From Pseudomonas antarctica (GTDB lineage Bacteria; Pseudomonadota; Gammaproteobacteria; Pseudomonadales; Pseudomonadaceae), in the NCBI RefSeq assembly GCF_001647715.1, contig NZ_CP015600.1:2542001-2606000 (forward strand): DNA of 64,000 bases, read 5' to 3'. Of this stretch, positions 34,573-44,830 are shown piece after piece. The position numbers and the translations under genes are program-made. Position 1 is the first letter of the stretch, and each line of letters begins with the position of its first letter. The notes under the pieces are model-generated. The model was given only the letters and a program-made list of their open reading frames with translations. It did no database searches and was not told the DNA's origin.

Positions 34573-35964
34573 TCACACAATGCCGGTGGCGTAGAAAGTA
34601 CCGATCACCACGAACACCGCGAGGGTCTTGATAATCGTGATGCCGAAAATATCCTTGTAGGCTTCGCGGTGGGTCAGGCCGGTCACCGCCAGCAGCGTAA
34701 TCACCGCGCCGTTGTGGGGCAGGGTGTCCATGCCGCCGCTGGCCATGGCCGCGACCCGGTGCAGCACTTCAAGAGGGATATTGGCCGCATGGGCCGCCGA
34801 AATAAAGCTCTCGGACATCGCCGCCAGGGCGATGCTCATGCCGCCCGAGGCGGAACCGGTGATACCGGCCAGCAGGGTCACGGTGATCGCTTCGTTGACC
34901 AGCGGATTGGGGATGCCCTTGAGCCAGTCCGCCAGCACCAGAAAGCCCGGTAGCGAGGCGATGACCGCACCAAAGCCATATTCCGACGCGGTGTTCATCG
35001 CCGCCAGCAGCGCACCGCTTACCGCGCTTTTACTGCCTTCGGCGAGCTTGTCGCGAATCGCCGACCAGCCGAACACCAGCACCATGACGATACCCACCAG
35101 CAACGCCGCCTGCACCGCCCAGATCGCCGTGAGCTTGGCGATCTCGGTGGTCACCGGCGCGCTCATGCCCGGCAAGCTCAGGCTGTGGGTCTTGCCATAC
35201 CACTGCGGAATCCAGTGGGTGAACAGCAGGTTCATCACGCCCACCAGAATCAGCGGTGACAGTGCGACCCATGGGTTGGGCAAGGTGAGGTTTTCAGCGG
35301 TTTCCGGCTCGTTACGCAGCTCGGTGCCATAGCCTTCGCCGGCTCGTTGCGCCTTGTTGCGCTGGCGCGCCAGGTAGAGCATGCCGGTGCAGAACACGAA
35401 GATGGTGCCGATCAAGCCCAGCCACGGCGCAGCCCAGGCGGTGGTATTGAAGAACGTGCTGGGGATGATGTTCTGGATCTGCGGCGTGCCCGGCAGGGCG
35501 TCCATGGTGAACGAGAACGCGCCGAGGGCGATGGTCGCGGGGATCAGGCGCTTGGGGATATTGCTCTGGCGGAACATCTCTGCTGCGAACGGGTAAACCG
35601 CAAACACCACCACAAACAAGGACACGCCGCCGTAGGTGAGCAGGGCGCAGACCAGCACGATCACCAGCATCGCCTGGCGTGTGCCGAGCAAACGGATCGC
35701 GGCGGCAACAATCGAGCGCGAAAAGCCCGACAGCTCGATCAGCTTGCCGAACACCGCGCCGAGCAGGAACACCGGGAAATACAGTTTGATAAAGCCGACC
35801 ATTTTTTCCATGAACACCCCGGTAAAGGCAGGGGCGACGGCGGACGGGTCGGTGAGCAGCACGGCGCCGAGGGCGGCGATGGGGGCAAACAGGATGACGC
35901 TGTAGCCACGGTAGGCCGCCAGCATCAGCAGCGCGAGGGCTGCCAGGGCAATGATCACACTCAT
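34573..35964 (-). CDS. GntP-family permease (probable 3-hydroxybutyrate transporter)
   Basis: A 463-residue membrane protein with about 12 hydrophobic segments, of the GntP gluconate-permease family. Family features seen are FFNTTAWAAPWLG, the loop ITGSASGGMSIAL and the C-terminal MASGGMDTLPHNGAVITLLAVTG with its conserved Asp and Asn. GGAG stands before the ATG. In this operon it should import 3-hydroxybutyrate, as for the corresponding P. aeruginosa gene next to bdhA and PA2005. It is the first gene after a sigma-54 promoter. Confidence 0.88.
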   Translation of the reverse strand: MSVIIALAALALLMLAAYRGYSVILFAPIAALGAVLLTDPSAVAPAFTGVFMEKMVGFIKLYFPVFLLGAVFGKLIELSGFSRSIVAAAIRLLGTRQAMLVIVLVCALLTYGGVSLFVVVFAVYPFAAEMFRQSNIPKRLIPATIALGAFSFTMDALPGTPQIQNIIPSTFFNTTAWAAPWLGLIGTIFVFCTGMLYLARQRNKAQRAGEGYGTELRNEPETAENLTLPNPWVALSPLILVGVMNLLFTHWIPQWYGKTHSLSLPGMSAPVTTEIAKLTAIWAVQAALLVGIVMVLVFGWSAIRDKLAEGSKSAVSGALLAAMNTASEYGFGAVIASLPGFLVLADWLKGIPNPLVNEAITVTLLAGITGSASGGMSIALAAMSESFISAAHAANIPLEVLHRVAAMASGGMDTLPHNGAVITLLAVTGLTHREAYKDIFGITIIKTLAVFVVIGTFYATGIV

Positions 35965-36022
35965 GGTGTGTCTCCAAATCGGATTGTTATTGTTGTGGGG
36001 TGGTGCTTTGGAGAGGGGCTAT

Positions 36023-36038
36023 AGCGAGATGTGTGCCA
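36023..36038 (-). promoter_or_regulatory. Sigma-54 promoter of the 3-hydroxybutyrate operon
   Basis: On the - strand TGGCACACATCTCGCT keeps GG at -24 and GC at -12 with correct spacing; the -12 box TCGC has one change from TTGC. Transcription would start near 36012, about 48 bases before the permease ATG. Confidence 0.55.
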
Positions 36039-36099
36039 ACACGTTAACGCGTTGAAATATAAGAATATTATTTGATTTTAGATCGGTGGGTCAGAATTT

Positions 36100-36117
36100 T
36101 GTCTCTATCTAGAGACA
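36100..36117. promoter_or_regulatory. Enhancer site 1 for the sigma-54 activator
   Basis: TGTCTCTATCTAGAGACA is a perfect 7-bp inverted repeat with a 4-nt centre, placed about 95 bp upstream of the predicted start of transcription, a usual activator distance. A second similar site lies at 36246-36263. Confidence 0.55.
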
Positions 36118-36127
36118 GGTGAAGACC

Positions 36128-36223
36128 CAATGTGGGAGCGGGCTTGCTCGCGAAAGCGGTGTGTCAGTGCTAGATGAGCTGGCTGAAATACCGCATTCGC
36201 GAGCAAGCCCGCTCCCACATTAG
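36128..36223. repeat. REPIN between the two enhancer sites
   Basis: TGTGGGAGCGGGCTTGCTCG with a perfect inverse at the right end. It separates the two inverted repeats at 36100 and 36246, so it may have inserted into the control region. Confidence 0.9.
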
Positions 36224-36245
36224 ATTGTCTTCATAGATAGAATTA

Positions 36246-36263
36246 TTTCTCTGTTTTGAGACT
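36246..36263. promoter_or_regulatory. Enhancer site 2 (degenerate)
   Basis: TTTCTCTGTTTTGAGACT matches the perfect palindrome at 36100-36117 in 13 of 18 positions and overlaps the stop codon of the activator gene. It is a candidate second binding site for that activator. Confidence 0.35.
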
Positions 36264-37659
36264 AGGCGATGCCAAGGGCAACCATTTTCTTGTACAGGGT
36301 CGACCTACCCAGCCCCAACCGCTTGGCCGCGTCCACCACATTGCCTTCACAGGCCTTCAGCGCCGCTGCAATCAGCTGCCGATCAAACCGCTCCCGCGCC
36401 GCCGCAAACGTCTCGCCCTCGAGCGTTTCCACCGCGTCACGCTGCACCGGGCTAAACGTCCCAATCGCCGCGCGAATCTCCCTGGCATCCAGCACCAGGT
36501 CATCACTCAACAACGCTGCGCGTTCCAGCACATTGCGCAACTCACGGATATTCCCCGGCCACGCATGTTGCGCCAACAGCGCGAGGGCCTCGCGGTCCAG
36601 TTCGTGCTGGCTGCGCAGCTCTTCAAGAATCGCCTCGCTCAACGCCGGAATATCATCCAGTCGCTCCCTCAAGGGCGGCACCTGGATCGGCAGCACATTC
36701 AGCCGGTAATACAAATCCGCACGGAACTCACCGCGCTTGATCGCCGCCTCCAGGTCCATGGACGTGGCGGCAATCACCCGCACATCGCTATGCAGCATGT
36801 CGTTGGAGCCTACCGCTTCGTATTCCTTCTCCTGCAACACCCGCAGCAGTTTGCTTTGCAGCGGCAGCGGCATATCACCGATTTCATCGAGAAACAGCGT
36901 GCCGCCCTGGGCGATCTGCAACTTACCCGGGCGGCCCTTGCGGTCGGCCCCGGTAAACGCGCCCGGCGCGGTGCCGAAAAACTCGGCTTCGAGCAGGTCA
37001 TGGGGAATCGCGGCGCTGTTGATACTGACGAAGGCTTTGTGCGCACGCGGCGAGGCGCCATGGATCGCCTGGGCCAGCAGCTCTTTGCCGGTGCCGGTTT
37101 CGCCCAGCAGCAACACCGGTGACTCGGCGCTCGCACTGCGCCGCGCTCGGCGCTTGACTTCCAGGCTGGCCGCGCTGGTGCCGATAAAGTGCGCGAAGTT
37201 GTATTTGCTCTGCCGCGAACGCAGCAACGAACGCGTGGAAGCAAGCTCCTGCTGCATGCTGAGGTAGCGCTCGATCAGTGGCGACAGGTTGCGCAGCTCA
37301 TCAAACAACGCAAACCCAATTGCACCAATCACCGCGCCGGCATCGTCGTGAATCGGCAGGCGCATCACCACCAGCGGGCCCTTGGGCGTGTCCTGGATAT
37401 CCAGCAAAATCGGCTGATCGTTGCGCACGACCTGGCGCAACAAACTGTTGGCGATCACCTGCTCACAAGGCTGGCCGATGGCATCGTCGGCGCTTTTAAG
37501 CCCGAAACGCTTGGCGTAGCGCTCGTTCATCCACACGATATTCGCGTCACGGTCGACAATCACCGTGCCTTCGCTGGACTGCTCGATAATCTCGAACAGC
37601 GACTGGATAGCCAGGCCGCGAACCCGTTGGTAATCCTTGAGGCTTTCGTTGCTATTCAT
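36262..37659 (-). CDS. Sigma-54-dependent activator of 3-hydroxybutyrate catabolism (HbcR/PA2005-like)
   Basis: A 465-residue enhancer-binding protein. Residues 20-120 form a PAS domain (VDRDANIVWMNERYAKRFG), residues about 155-385 the AAA+ domain with Walker A GETGTGKE (186-193), the sigma-54 contact loop GAFTGA (233-238) and Walker B GTLFLDEIGD, and the C-terminus a Fis-type helix-turn-helix (KACEGNVVDAAKRLGLGRST). The PAS domain may sense 3-hydroxybutyrate directly. In P. aeruginosa the related PA2005 activates bdhA and its permease through RpoN. Here the target operon lies just downstream with a matching promoter. Confidence 0.9.
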   Translation of the reverse strand: MNSNESLKDYQRVRGLAIQSLFEIIEQSSEGTVIVDRDANIVWMNERYAKRFGLKSADDAIGQPCEQVIANSLLRQVVRNDQPILLDIQDTPKGPLVVMRLPIHDDAGAVIGAIGFALFDELRNLSPLIERYLSMQQELASTRSLLRSRQSKYNFAHFIGTSAASLEVKRRARRSASAESPVLLLGETGTGKELLAQAIHGASPRAHKAFVSINSAAIPHDLLEAEFFGTAPGAFTGADRKGRPGKLQIAQGGTLFLDEIGDMPLPLQSKLLRVLQEKEYEAVGSNDMLHSDVRVIAATSMDLEAAIKRGEFRADLYYRLNVLPIQVPPLRERLDDIPALSEAILEELRSQHELDREALALLAQHAWPGNIRELRNVLERAALLSDDLVLDAREIRAAIGTFSPVQRDAVETLEGETFAAARERFDRQLIAAALKACEGNVVDAAKRLGLGRSTLYKKMVALGIA

Positions 37660-37699
37660 GCACCCGCCGCCAACACAAAATATGAAGAGGGCCGCGCTC

Positions 37700-39271
<1,572 letters not shown>

Positions 39272-39281
39272 CTGCAGTCAC

Positions 39282-40304
39282 TCATGAACGTGGGTCGAAG
39301 GCATCACGTAATGCCTCGCCAATAAAGACCAGCAGCGACAGGATCAGCGCCAGGGTGAAAAACGCCGTCAAGCCCAGCCACGGCGCTTGCAGGTTTTGCT
39401 TGCCCTGGGCAATCAGCTCGCCCAGCGACGCGCTGCCCGCCGGCATGCCGAAGCCGAGGAAATCCAGGGCGCTCAAGGTGGAAATCGCCCCGGTCAAAAT
39501 AAACGGCAGGTAGCTCAGGGTGGCGGTCATGGCATTCGGCAGGATATGCCGGCGAATGATCTTGCCGTCGCCCAGGCCCAATGCGCGGGCGGCCTTGACG
39601 TATTCCAGGTTGCGCCCGCGCAGGAACTCGGCGCGCACCACGTCTACCAGGGCCAGCCAGGAAAACAGCGCCATGATCCCCAGCAGCCACCAGAAATTCG
39701 GCTCGACAAAGCCCGACAGAATGATCAGCAGGTAGAGCACCGGCAATCCGGACCAGACCTCCAATATGCGCTGGCCAAGCAGATCCACCCAGCCGCCGTA
39801 GTAACCCTGCAAGGCACCGGCGGCAATGCCGATGGCGGCGCTGATTGCCGTCAACGCCAGTGCAAACAGGATCGACACCCGTGCACCAAAGATCACCCGC
39901 GCCAGCACATCGCGCGACTGATCGTCGGTGCCCAGCCAGTTCACCGCCGAGGGTGGGCTGGGGGCAGGGCGGGTCAGTTCGTAGTTGGGCGTGTCATCGC
40001 TGAACGGGATCGGCGGGAACAGCATCCAGCCACCGTCCTGCTTGATCAGCTTTTGCACGTAGTCACTGCGGTAGTCGGCCTGGAACGGCAACTGGCCGCC
40101 GAACTGCTGTTCGGTGTAGCGCTTGAACACCGGAAAATACAGCTCGTTCTTGAAGCTGAGCACCAGCGGTTTGTCATTGGCGATCAATTCGCCGCCCAGG
40201 GTCAGGATAAACAGGCCGATAAACAGCCACAGCGACCACCAGCCGCGCCGGTTTTTCTTGAACCGCTCAAAACGCCGACGCGCCACCGGGGATAAATTAA
40301 GCAT
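39282..40304 (-). CDS. Peptide ABC transporter, permease 2 (YejE-like), paralogue set
   Basis: A 340-residue OppC/YejE-type permease. A basic cytoplasmic start (RRRFERFKKNRRGWWSLWLF) leads to helix 1, a long periplasmic stretch specific to YejE (about residues 45-140), then the transport core with GTDDQSRDVLARVIFGARVS and the ATPase-contact loop YVKAARALGLGDGKIIRRHI. Its ATG overlaps the stop of permease 1 by one base (TGATG), so they are translated together. Confidence 0.92.
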   Translation of the reverse strand: MLNLSPVARRRFERFKKNRRGWWSLWLFIGLFILTLGGELIANDKPLVLSFKNELYFPVFKRYTEQQFGGQLPFQADYRSDYVQKLIKQDGGWMLFPPIPFSDDTPNYELTRPAPSPPSAVNWLGTDDQSRDVLARVIFGARVSILFALALTAISAAIGIAAGALQGYYGGWVDLLGQRILEVWSGLPVLYLLIILSGFVEPNFWWLLGIMALFSWLALVDVVRAEFLRGRNLEYVKAARALGLGDGKIIRRHILPNAMTATLSYLPFILTGAISTLSALDFLGFGMPAGSASLGELIAQGKQNLQAPWLGLTAFFTLALILSLLVFIGEALRDAFDPRS

Positions 40305-41362
40305 CAGGCGTTCCTCGCGGCGAAGTCGATACGCGGGTCCACCAGGGTGTAGCAGAGGTCACCGATGAGTTTTATCAAGAGCCCGAACAAGGTGAAGATA
40401 AACAGCGAGCCGAACACCACCGGGTAGTCACGGGACACGGCGGCCTCGTAGCTCATGCGGCCCAGGCCATCGAGGGAGAAGATCACTTCGATGAGCAGGG
40501 AACCGGCGAAAAACACGCTGATAAAGGCCTGGGGAATCCCCGAGATCACCAGCAGCATCGCGTTGCGGAACACATGGCCGTAGAGCACGCGTCGTTCGCT
40601 CAAGCCTTTGGCGCGGGCCGTGACCACATACTGGCGGGTGATTTCATTCAAGAATGAGTTCTTGGTGAGGATTGTCAGGGTGGCAAACCCGCCGATCACC
40701 AGCGCCGTGACCGGCAACACCAAGTGCCAGAAGTAGTCGGCGATCTTGCCGACGGTGCTGAGTTCATCGAAGTTCTCCGACACCAGCCCGCGCACCGGGA
40801 ACCAGTTCAGCGACGTGCCACCAGCGAACAGCACAATCAGGAACATTGCAAACAGGAACGCCGGCATCGCGTAGCCGATGACGATGGCGGTGCTGCTCCA
40901 CACGTCAAAGCTGCTGCCATGGCGCACGGCTTTGCGAATGCCCAGGGGGATCGACACCAGGTAGGTAATCAAGGTGGCCCATAAACCCAGGGAAATGGTC
41001 ACCGGCATTTTTTCCAGGATCAGGTCGATCACGGTTTTGCCGCGGAAGAAGCTGTTGCCGAAGTCCAGTTGGGCGTAGTTCTTGAGCATCAACCACAGGC
41101 GTTCCGGGGCGGGCTTGTCGAAGCCGTATTGTTTTTCAATGTCCTTGATCAGTTTGGGGTCGAGGCCACGGCTGGCGCGTGAGCCGCTGATGCTTTCGCC
41201 GGAAGAACCGCCGATGCCGCCCCCGCCGATCCCTTGCAAGTGCGCGATAGCCTGTTCGACCGGCCCGCCGGGCGCGGCCTGTACGATCACGAAGTTCACC
41301 AGCAGGATGATCACCAGCGTCGGGATGATCAGCAGCAGGCGCCGCACGATATAGGCAAACAT
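40304..41362 (-). CDS. Peptide ABC transporter, permease 1 (YejB-like), paralogue set
   Basis: A 352-residue OppB/YejB-type permease. [20 protein letters not shown] is the first helix; a Gly/Ser-rich insertion (about residues 42-62) follows [12 protein letters not shown]; the contact loop is [20 protein letters not shown]. The stop and start codons overlap by one base on each side with its neighbours, a fully coupled operon. Functions with the YejE-type protein as the membrane channel. Confidence 0.92.
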   Translation of the reverse strand: MFAYIVRRLLLIIPTLVIILLVNFVIVQAAPGGPVEQAIAHLQGIGGGGIGGSSGESISGSRASRGLDPKLIKDIEKQYGFDKPAPERLWLMLKNYAQLDFGNSFFRGKTVIDLILEKMPVTISLGLWATLITYLVSIPLGIRKAVRHGSSFDVWSSTAIVIGYAMPAFLFAMFLIVLFAGGTSLNWFPVRGLVSENFDELSTVGKIADYFWHLVLPVTALVIGGFATLTILTKNSFLNEITRQYVVTARAKGLSERRVLYGHVFRNAMLLVISGIPQAFISVFFAGSLLIEVIFSLDGLGRMSYEAAVSRDYPVVFGSLFIFTLFGLLIKLIGDLCYTLVDPRIDFAARNA

Positions 41363-43224
41363 CAGCGTGTACCTGCGCGTTTTTTCAACTCGGCGTCCAT
41401 TTGCTCATTCGTCAGTGGCGTGGGGCTGATTTCCCACCAGGTTTCCAGCGCTTCGTCGTTTTTGGCCGCGATGGCCGGGCGCCCGAAGCGGTTCCACCAC
41501 GCGGCGGAGGTGCCGGGCGGGTAGTAATTCGGAATCCACAGGTAGCTCCATTGCAGCACACGGTCCAGGGCGTGGGCGTAGGTGAGCATCTGGGCGTGGG
41601 TGTTGGCCTTGACCAGGCCGTTGATCAGGGTGTCGACGGCCGGGTCTTTCAACACCATGTAGTTATTGGCGCCGGGGTCGTAGGCTGCCTGGGAGCCGAA
41701 GTAGTTATACAGCTCCATCCCGGGTGAGGTGGTCACCGGGAAGCCAATCACGATCATGTCGTAATCGCGCGCCATCATGCGGTTGACGTATTGCGAGGAG
41801 TCGATGCGGCGGATATTCAGGGTGATGCCGATCTGCGCGAGGTTGCGTTTGTACGGCAGCAACAGACGTTCCAGGCCCGGCTGGGCATTGAGGAAAGTGA
41901 ATTCCAGCGGTTCGCCTTGGGCATTCACCAGCTTGTCGCCGTCCGGTGTCCAGCCGGCTTCTTCCAACAAGGCCAGGGCTTGTAACTGCTTGTCGCGGAT
42001 CATGCCGCTGCCGTCGGTGATCGGCGCCTTGAAGACCTGGGTGAAGGCTTCGTCTGGAATCTGCCCGCGCAGGGGTTCGAGAATCGCCAGCTCTTCTTTG
42101 GTCGGCAATTGGCTCGCCGCCAGCTCGCTATTGGAGAAGTAGCTCTGCTGGCGGATGTACATATTGCGCATCATCTGGCGGTTGGCCCATTCGAAGTCCC
42201 ACAGCATTGCCAGCGCCTGACGTACACGGCGGTCCTTGAACATCGGCTTTTGCACGTTGAACACATAGCCCTGGGCCGGTTGCGGCATCTCTTTGGCCAA
42301 GTGCGCGCGTTGCAGGCGGCCGTCGTCGAGGGCCGGGCCGTTGTAACCGATGGAATAACCGGTGGCGGAGAACTCGCGGTTGAAGTCGTAGGCGCCGCCG
42401 CGCAGCACCTGGCGGGCCACTTCGGTGTCGCCGAAATACTCCAGGCTCAGGTGATTGAAGTTGTACAGGCCACGGCTGACGGGCAAGTCCTTGCCCCACC
42501 AGTCAGGGTCGCGGGTAAAGGTGATGGTGCTGCCGGAGTCGATCTTGCTGATTTTGTACGGGCCGCTGCCCAGCGGGGCTTCATAGCCACCGCCATTGGC
42601 GAAATCACGGGTTTTCCACCAGTGTTCGGGGAATACTGGCAAGGTGGCGATATCCAGGGGCAGGGTGCGGTTTTCATTGCTGGAAAAGTCAAAACGCACC
42701 TGGCGCTCGCCTTCGACTTCGACGTGCTTGACGTCGGCGAACAGGGTGCGAAAGCGCAGGCTGCCTTGGGTCATCAGCAGGTCGAAGCTGTAGCGCACAT
42801 CTTCGGCGGTGATCGGCTTGCCGTCGGCAAAACGCGCCTTGGGGTTGAGGTAGAAACGCAGCGACAGGCCGTCGTCCGAGCGTTCCATCTTCTCTGCAAC
42901 CAGGCCGTAAACCGTGTAGGGCTCATCCAGCGAACGCTGGGCCAGCGGGGCGTACAGCCAGCCGTCGACCTGGGAGACGCCGATGCCTTTGTCGATATAC
43001 GGCAACACATGGTCGAAACGCCCGATCTCGATGGCCGAGCGGCGCAGGCTGCCGCCTTTGGGGGCGTTAGGGTTGGCGTAGTCGAAATGGGTGAAACCGG
43101 CAGGGTATTTGGCGGGTTCACCGTATACGGTCAAGTAAGTTTGCGGGGCCGCAATCGCGGCGGTGCTGGCCATTAGAAGGGCCAGGGCAGTGCCGAAGAG
43201 TTTTAGGGAAAAAGCCAATCGCAT
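41362..43224 (-). CDS. Peptide ABC transporter, periplasmic binding protein (YejA-like), paralogue set
   Basis: A 620-residue binding protein of the SBP_bac_5 family. [20 protein letters not shown] is the signal peptide, cut after [24 protein letters not shown] is the hallmark of the YejA branch, and [20 protein letters not shown] the general family signature. It opens the four-gene set. The npp set downstream on the map has two such proteins instead of one. Ligand unknown; oligopeptides or peptide-nucleotide compounds are expected. Confidence 0.9.
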   Translation of the reverse strand: MRLAFSLKLFGTALALLMASTAAIAAPQTYLTVYGEPAKYPAGFTHFDYANPNAPKGGSLRRSAIEIGRFDHVLPYIDKGIGVSQVDGWLYAPLAQRSLDEPYTVYGLVAEKMERSDDGLSLRFYLNPKARFADGKPITAEDVRYSFDLLMTQGSLRFRTLFADVKHVEVEGERQVRFDFSSNENRTLPLDIATLPVFPEHWWKTRDFANGGGYEAPLGSGPYKISKIDSGSTITFTRDPDWWGKDLPVSRGLYNFNHLSLEYFGDTEVARQVLRGGAYDFNREFSATGYSIGYNGPALDDGRLQRAHLAKEMPQPAQGYVFNVQKPMFKDRRVRQALAMLWDFEWANRQMMRNMYIRQQSYFSNSELAASQLPTKEELAILEPLRGQIPDEAFTQVFKAPITDGSGMIRDKQLQALALLEEAGWTPDGDKLVNAQGEPLEFTFLNAQPGLERLLLPYKRNLAQIGITLNIRRIDSSQYVNRMMARDYDMIVIGFPVTTSPGMELYNYFGSQAAYDPGANNYMVLKDPAVDTLINGLVKANTHAQMLTYAHALDRVLQWSYLWIPNYYPPGTSAAWWNRFGRPAIAAKNDEALETWWEISPTPLTNEQMDAELKKRAGTR

Positions 43225-43303
43225 TATCAGCCTTGAACGCCAGGTGAAGAAGAATAGGGACGGGTACGTTAACGGCTTAAGCGTCGCCCGTCACCCCATG
43301 CAC

Positions 43304-43329
43304 AACGGCCCGCCAAAAGGCGGGCCGTT
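43304..43329 (-). terminator. Hairpin after the ppiC gene
   Basis: AACGGCCCGCC (43304-43314) pairs perfectly with GGCGGGCCGTT (43319-43329) around AAAA. It lies 26 bases beyond the ppiC stop on the - strand. The T run after it is poor, so termination efficiency is uncertain. Confidence 0.65.
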
Positions 43330-43354
43330 GTTTATAGCAGCAGCGCAGACTGGA

Positions 43355-43636
43355 TCAGTCCTGGCGGCTGGTGACTTCCAGCAGGTGATAACCGAACTGG
43401 GTTTTCACCGGGCCTTGCACGGTGTTGACCGGGGCGCTGAAGACGACGGTGTCGAACTCTTTAACCATTTGGCCTGGGCCGAACGAGCCCAGGTTGCCGC
43501 CGTCGCGGCTGGATGGGCAGCTGGAGTTGGCTTTGGCGATTTCTGCGAAATCGGCGCCGCCTTCGATCTGGGCTTTGAGTTCGTTGCACTTGTCTTCAGT
43601 GGAAACGAGGATGTGACGGGCGGTGGCTTTGGCCAT
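43355..43636 (-). CDS. ppiC: Parvulin-type peptidyl-prolyl isomerase (PpiC)
   Basis: A 93-residue parvulin, the same length as E. coli PpiC. ATARHILVSTEDKCNEL carries the first active-site His; SSCPSSRDGGNLGSFGPGQM the Cys/Asp region; TQFGYHLLEVTSRQD the second His. No signal peptide, so cytoplasmic. It is single, between two ABC operons, with a hairpin after it and a (GGGT)4 tract 82 bases before its start. A second parvulin gene lies at 28669-28944. Confidence 0.92.
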   Translation of the reverse strand: MAKATARHILVSTEDKCNELKAQIEGGADFAEIAKANSSCPSSRDGGNLGSFGPGQMVKEFDTVVFSAPVNTVQGPVKTQFGYHLLEVTSRQD

Positions 43637-43717
43637 GGGGAGTAACTCCTTGATGTAAAAAGGGTGAGCCTACCGGATTGAGGCGTTTATTTCTTGGCAA
43701 AGTTCCAATGTTTTGTT

Positions 43718-43734
43718 GGGTGGGTGGGTGGGTG
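43718..43734 (+). other. (GGGT)4 G-quadruplex-forming tract upstream of ppiC
   Basis: GGGTGGGTGGGTGGGTGG has four runs of three G with one-base loops, the arrangement known to form very stable parallel quadruplexes. It lies on the strand opposite to ppiC coding, between that gene's start and the repeat block. Confidence 0.7.
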
Positions 43735-43751
43735 GTTGGCTGGTTGGGTGA

Positions 43752-44051
43752 GTACATATCCGTTGCTGCGGTAACGGCGGCTTAGGGTTCCGCCCTTACG
43801 GCGGGTCACTTTTTTACAAAGCGCCTAAAAAAGTAACCAAAAAACGCTTTGCCCCACCACTCGGTGCCTCGCCTGGGCTCGGCATGCCCGCACTCCGGCT
43901 TGAATCCGTGGGCCGCCGCAATGGGCCATCCCTGGCCCAGTGCGGCTAACCCGGCGTCCTGCCGGGTTACCCACGGATTCAAGCCTGCGTTCGGCCATCG
44001 TGGTTAACGGGGCCTGTCAGATCAAGATCAACAGCAGAGCACGGCGGCCTG
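43752..44051. repeat. 300-bp dispersed repeat, copy A
   Basis: This 300-bp stretch recurs, with no difference that I can see, at 63425-63724. It has a left part with the inverted pair ACTTTTTT/AAAAAAGT and AAAGCG/CGCTTT, and a right part with the three-way-junction element (43897-43985). Frames crossing it give low-quality proteins and are not genes. The gap 43637-44830 holds no gene, only this and related repeats. Confidence 0.92.
43897..43985. other. Element able to fold into a compact three-way junction
   Basis: A perfect 16-bp basal stem, GGCTTGAATCCGTGGG (43897-43912) with CCCACGGATTCAAGCC (43970-43985), encloses two hairpins: 43915-43946 (GCCGC-AA-TGGGCC / GGCCCA-GT-GCGGC) and 43947-43969 (TAACCCGGC / GCCGGGTTA, 9 bp perfect). 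Only two bases at the junction are unpaired. The identical copy is at 63570-63658. Confidence 0.75.
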
Positions 44052-44116
44052 GTAGCCGACCTGAGTGGTAGAAGCGAAAGCAGGGCAAAAGCACAGCAGA
44101 AGCAGAACTGCTTTTC

Positions 44117-44220
44117 TGTGGGAGCTGGCTTGCCTGCGATGCAGGCACCTCGGTACATCAGGCATACCCAATTGATGCCATCGCAGCGGTTCGGCGGTCC
44201 GACAAGCCAGCTCCCACATT
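44117..44220. repeat. REPIN variant with an inserted 16-bp segment, copy 1
   Basis: The left arm is TGTGGGAGCTGGCTTGCCTG; the right arm is interrupted after ATCGCAG by CGGTTCGGCGGTCCGA before continuing CAAGCCAGCTCCCACA. The same interruption is present in copy 2. Confidence 0.85.
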
Positions 44221-44383
44221 GACCGAGTGCAGCCTGAAGAACAGCACACCTTCTGCCTGATGTACTGAGTTCAAAATGTGATTAACAGGGCCTGTCAGAT
44301 CAAAATCAAAAGCAGAGCACGGCGGCCTGGTAGCCGACCTGAGTGGTAGAAGCGAAAACAGGGTAAAAGCAGGGCTGCTTTTC

Positions 44384-44487
44384 TGTGGGAGCTGGCTTGC
44401 CTGCGATGCAGGCACCTCGGTACATCAGGCATACCCAATTGATGCCATCGCAGCGGTTCGGCGGTCCGACAAGCCAGCTCCCACATT
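44384..44487. repeat. REPIN variant with an inserted 16-bp segment, copy 2
   Basis: Same arms and same inserted CGGTTCGGCGGTCCGA as 44117-44220, within the second 267-278-bp segment, showing that the whole segment was duplicated. Confidence 0.85.
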
Positions 44488-44830
44488 GACCGAGTGCAGC
44501 CTGAAGAGCCGCATACCCTCTGCCTGATGTACTGAGTTCAAAATGTGATTAACAGGGCCTGTCAGATCAAAATCAAAAGCAGAGCACGGCGGCCTGGTAG
44601 CCGACTTGAGTGGTAGAAGCGAAAGCAGAGCAAAACAGGGCAGAGCGACACTACTGCTACCTGATGTAATGAGATCCAAACGTGGGAGCGAGATCTGCTT
44701 CAGTAGCCAGGGCGGCTGTGAGGCCGTCGTGCTCGGCTTTTGATTTGTTTTTGATTTTAGTTTTAGGCGGCCCGCGCCGTAAGGGCGGAACCCCTATCAG
44801 CCACAACCCAAATAATGGATAGGCCCAAGG

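Larger units (their letters stand above)
43785..44793. repeat. 1-kb repeat block bounded by 19-bp inverted repeats
   Basis: GGGTTCCGCCCTTACGGCG (43785-43803) recurs perfectly inverted at 44775-44793. Between them lie the rest of the 300-bp module and three successive segments starting at 44006, 44284 and 44551 (GGGCCTGTCAGATCAA, then AGCAGAGCACGGCGGCCTG), spaced 278 and 267 bp. No transposase is present; the layout resembles a non-autonomous element or nested REP insertions. Confidence 0.7.

Noticed and set aside
44028..44679. Short - frames in the repeat block with near-identical products
   Set aside because: They are translations of duplicated REP-containing segments, without ribosome sites.
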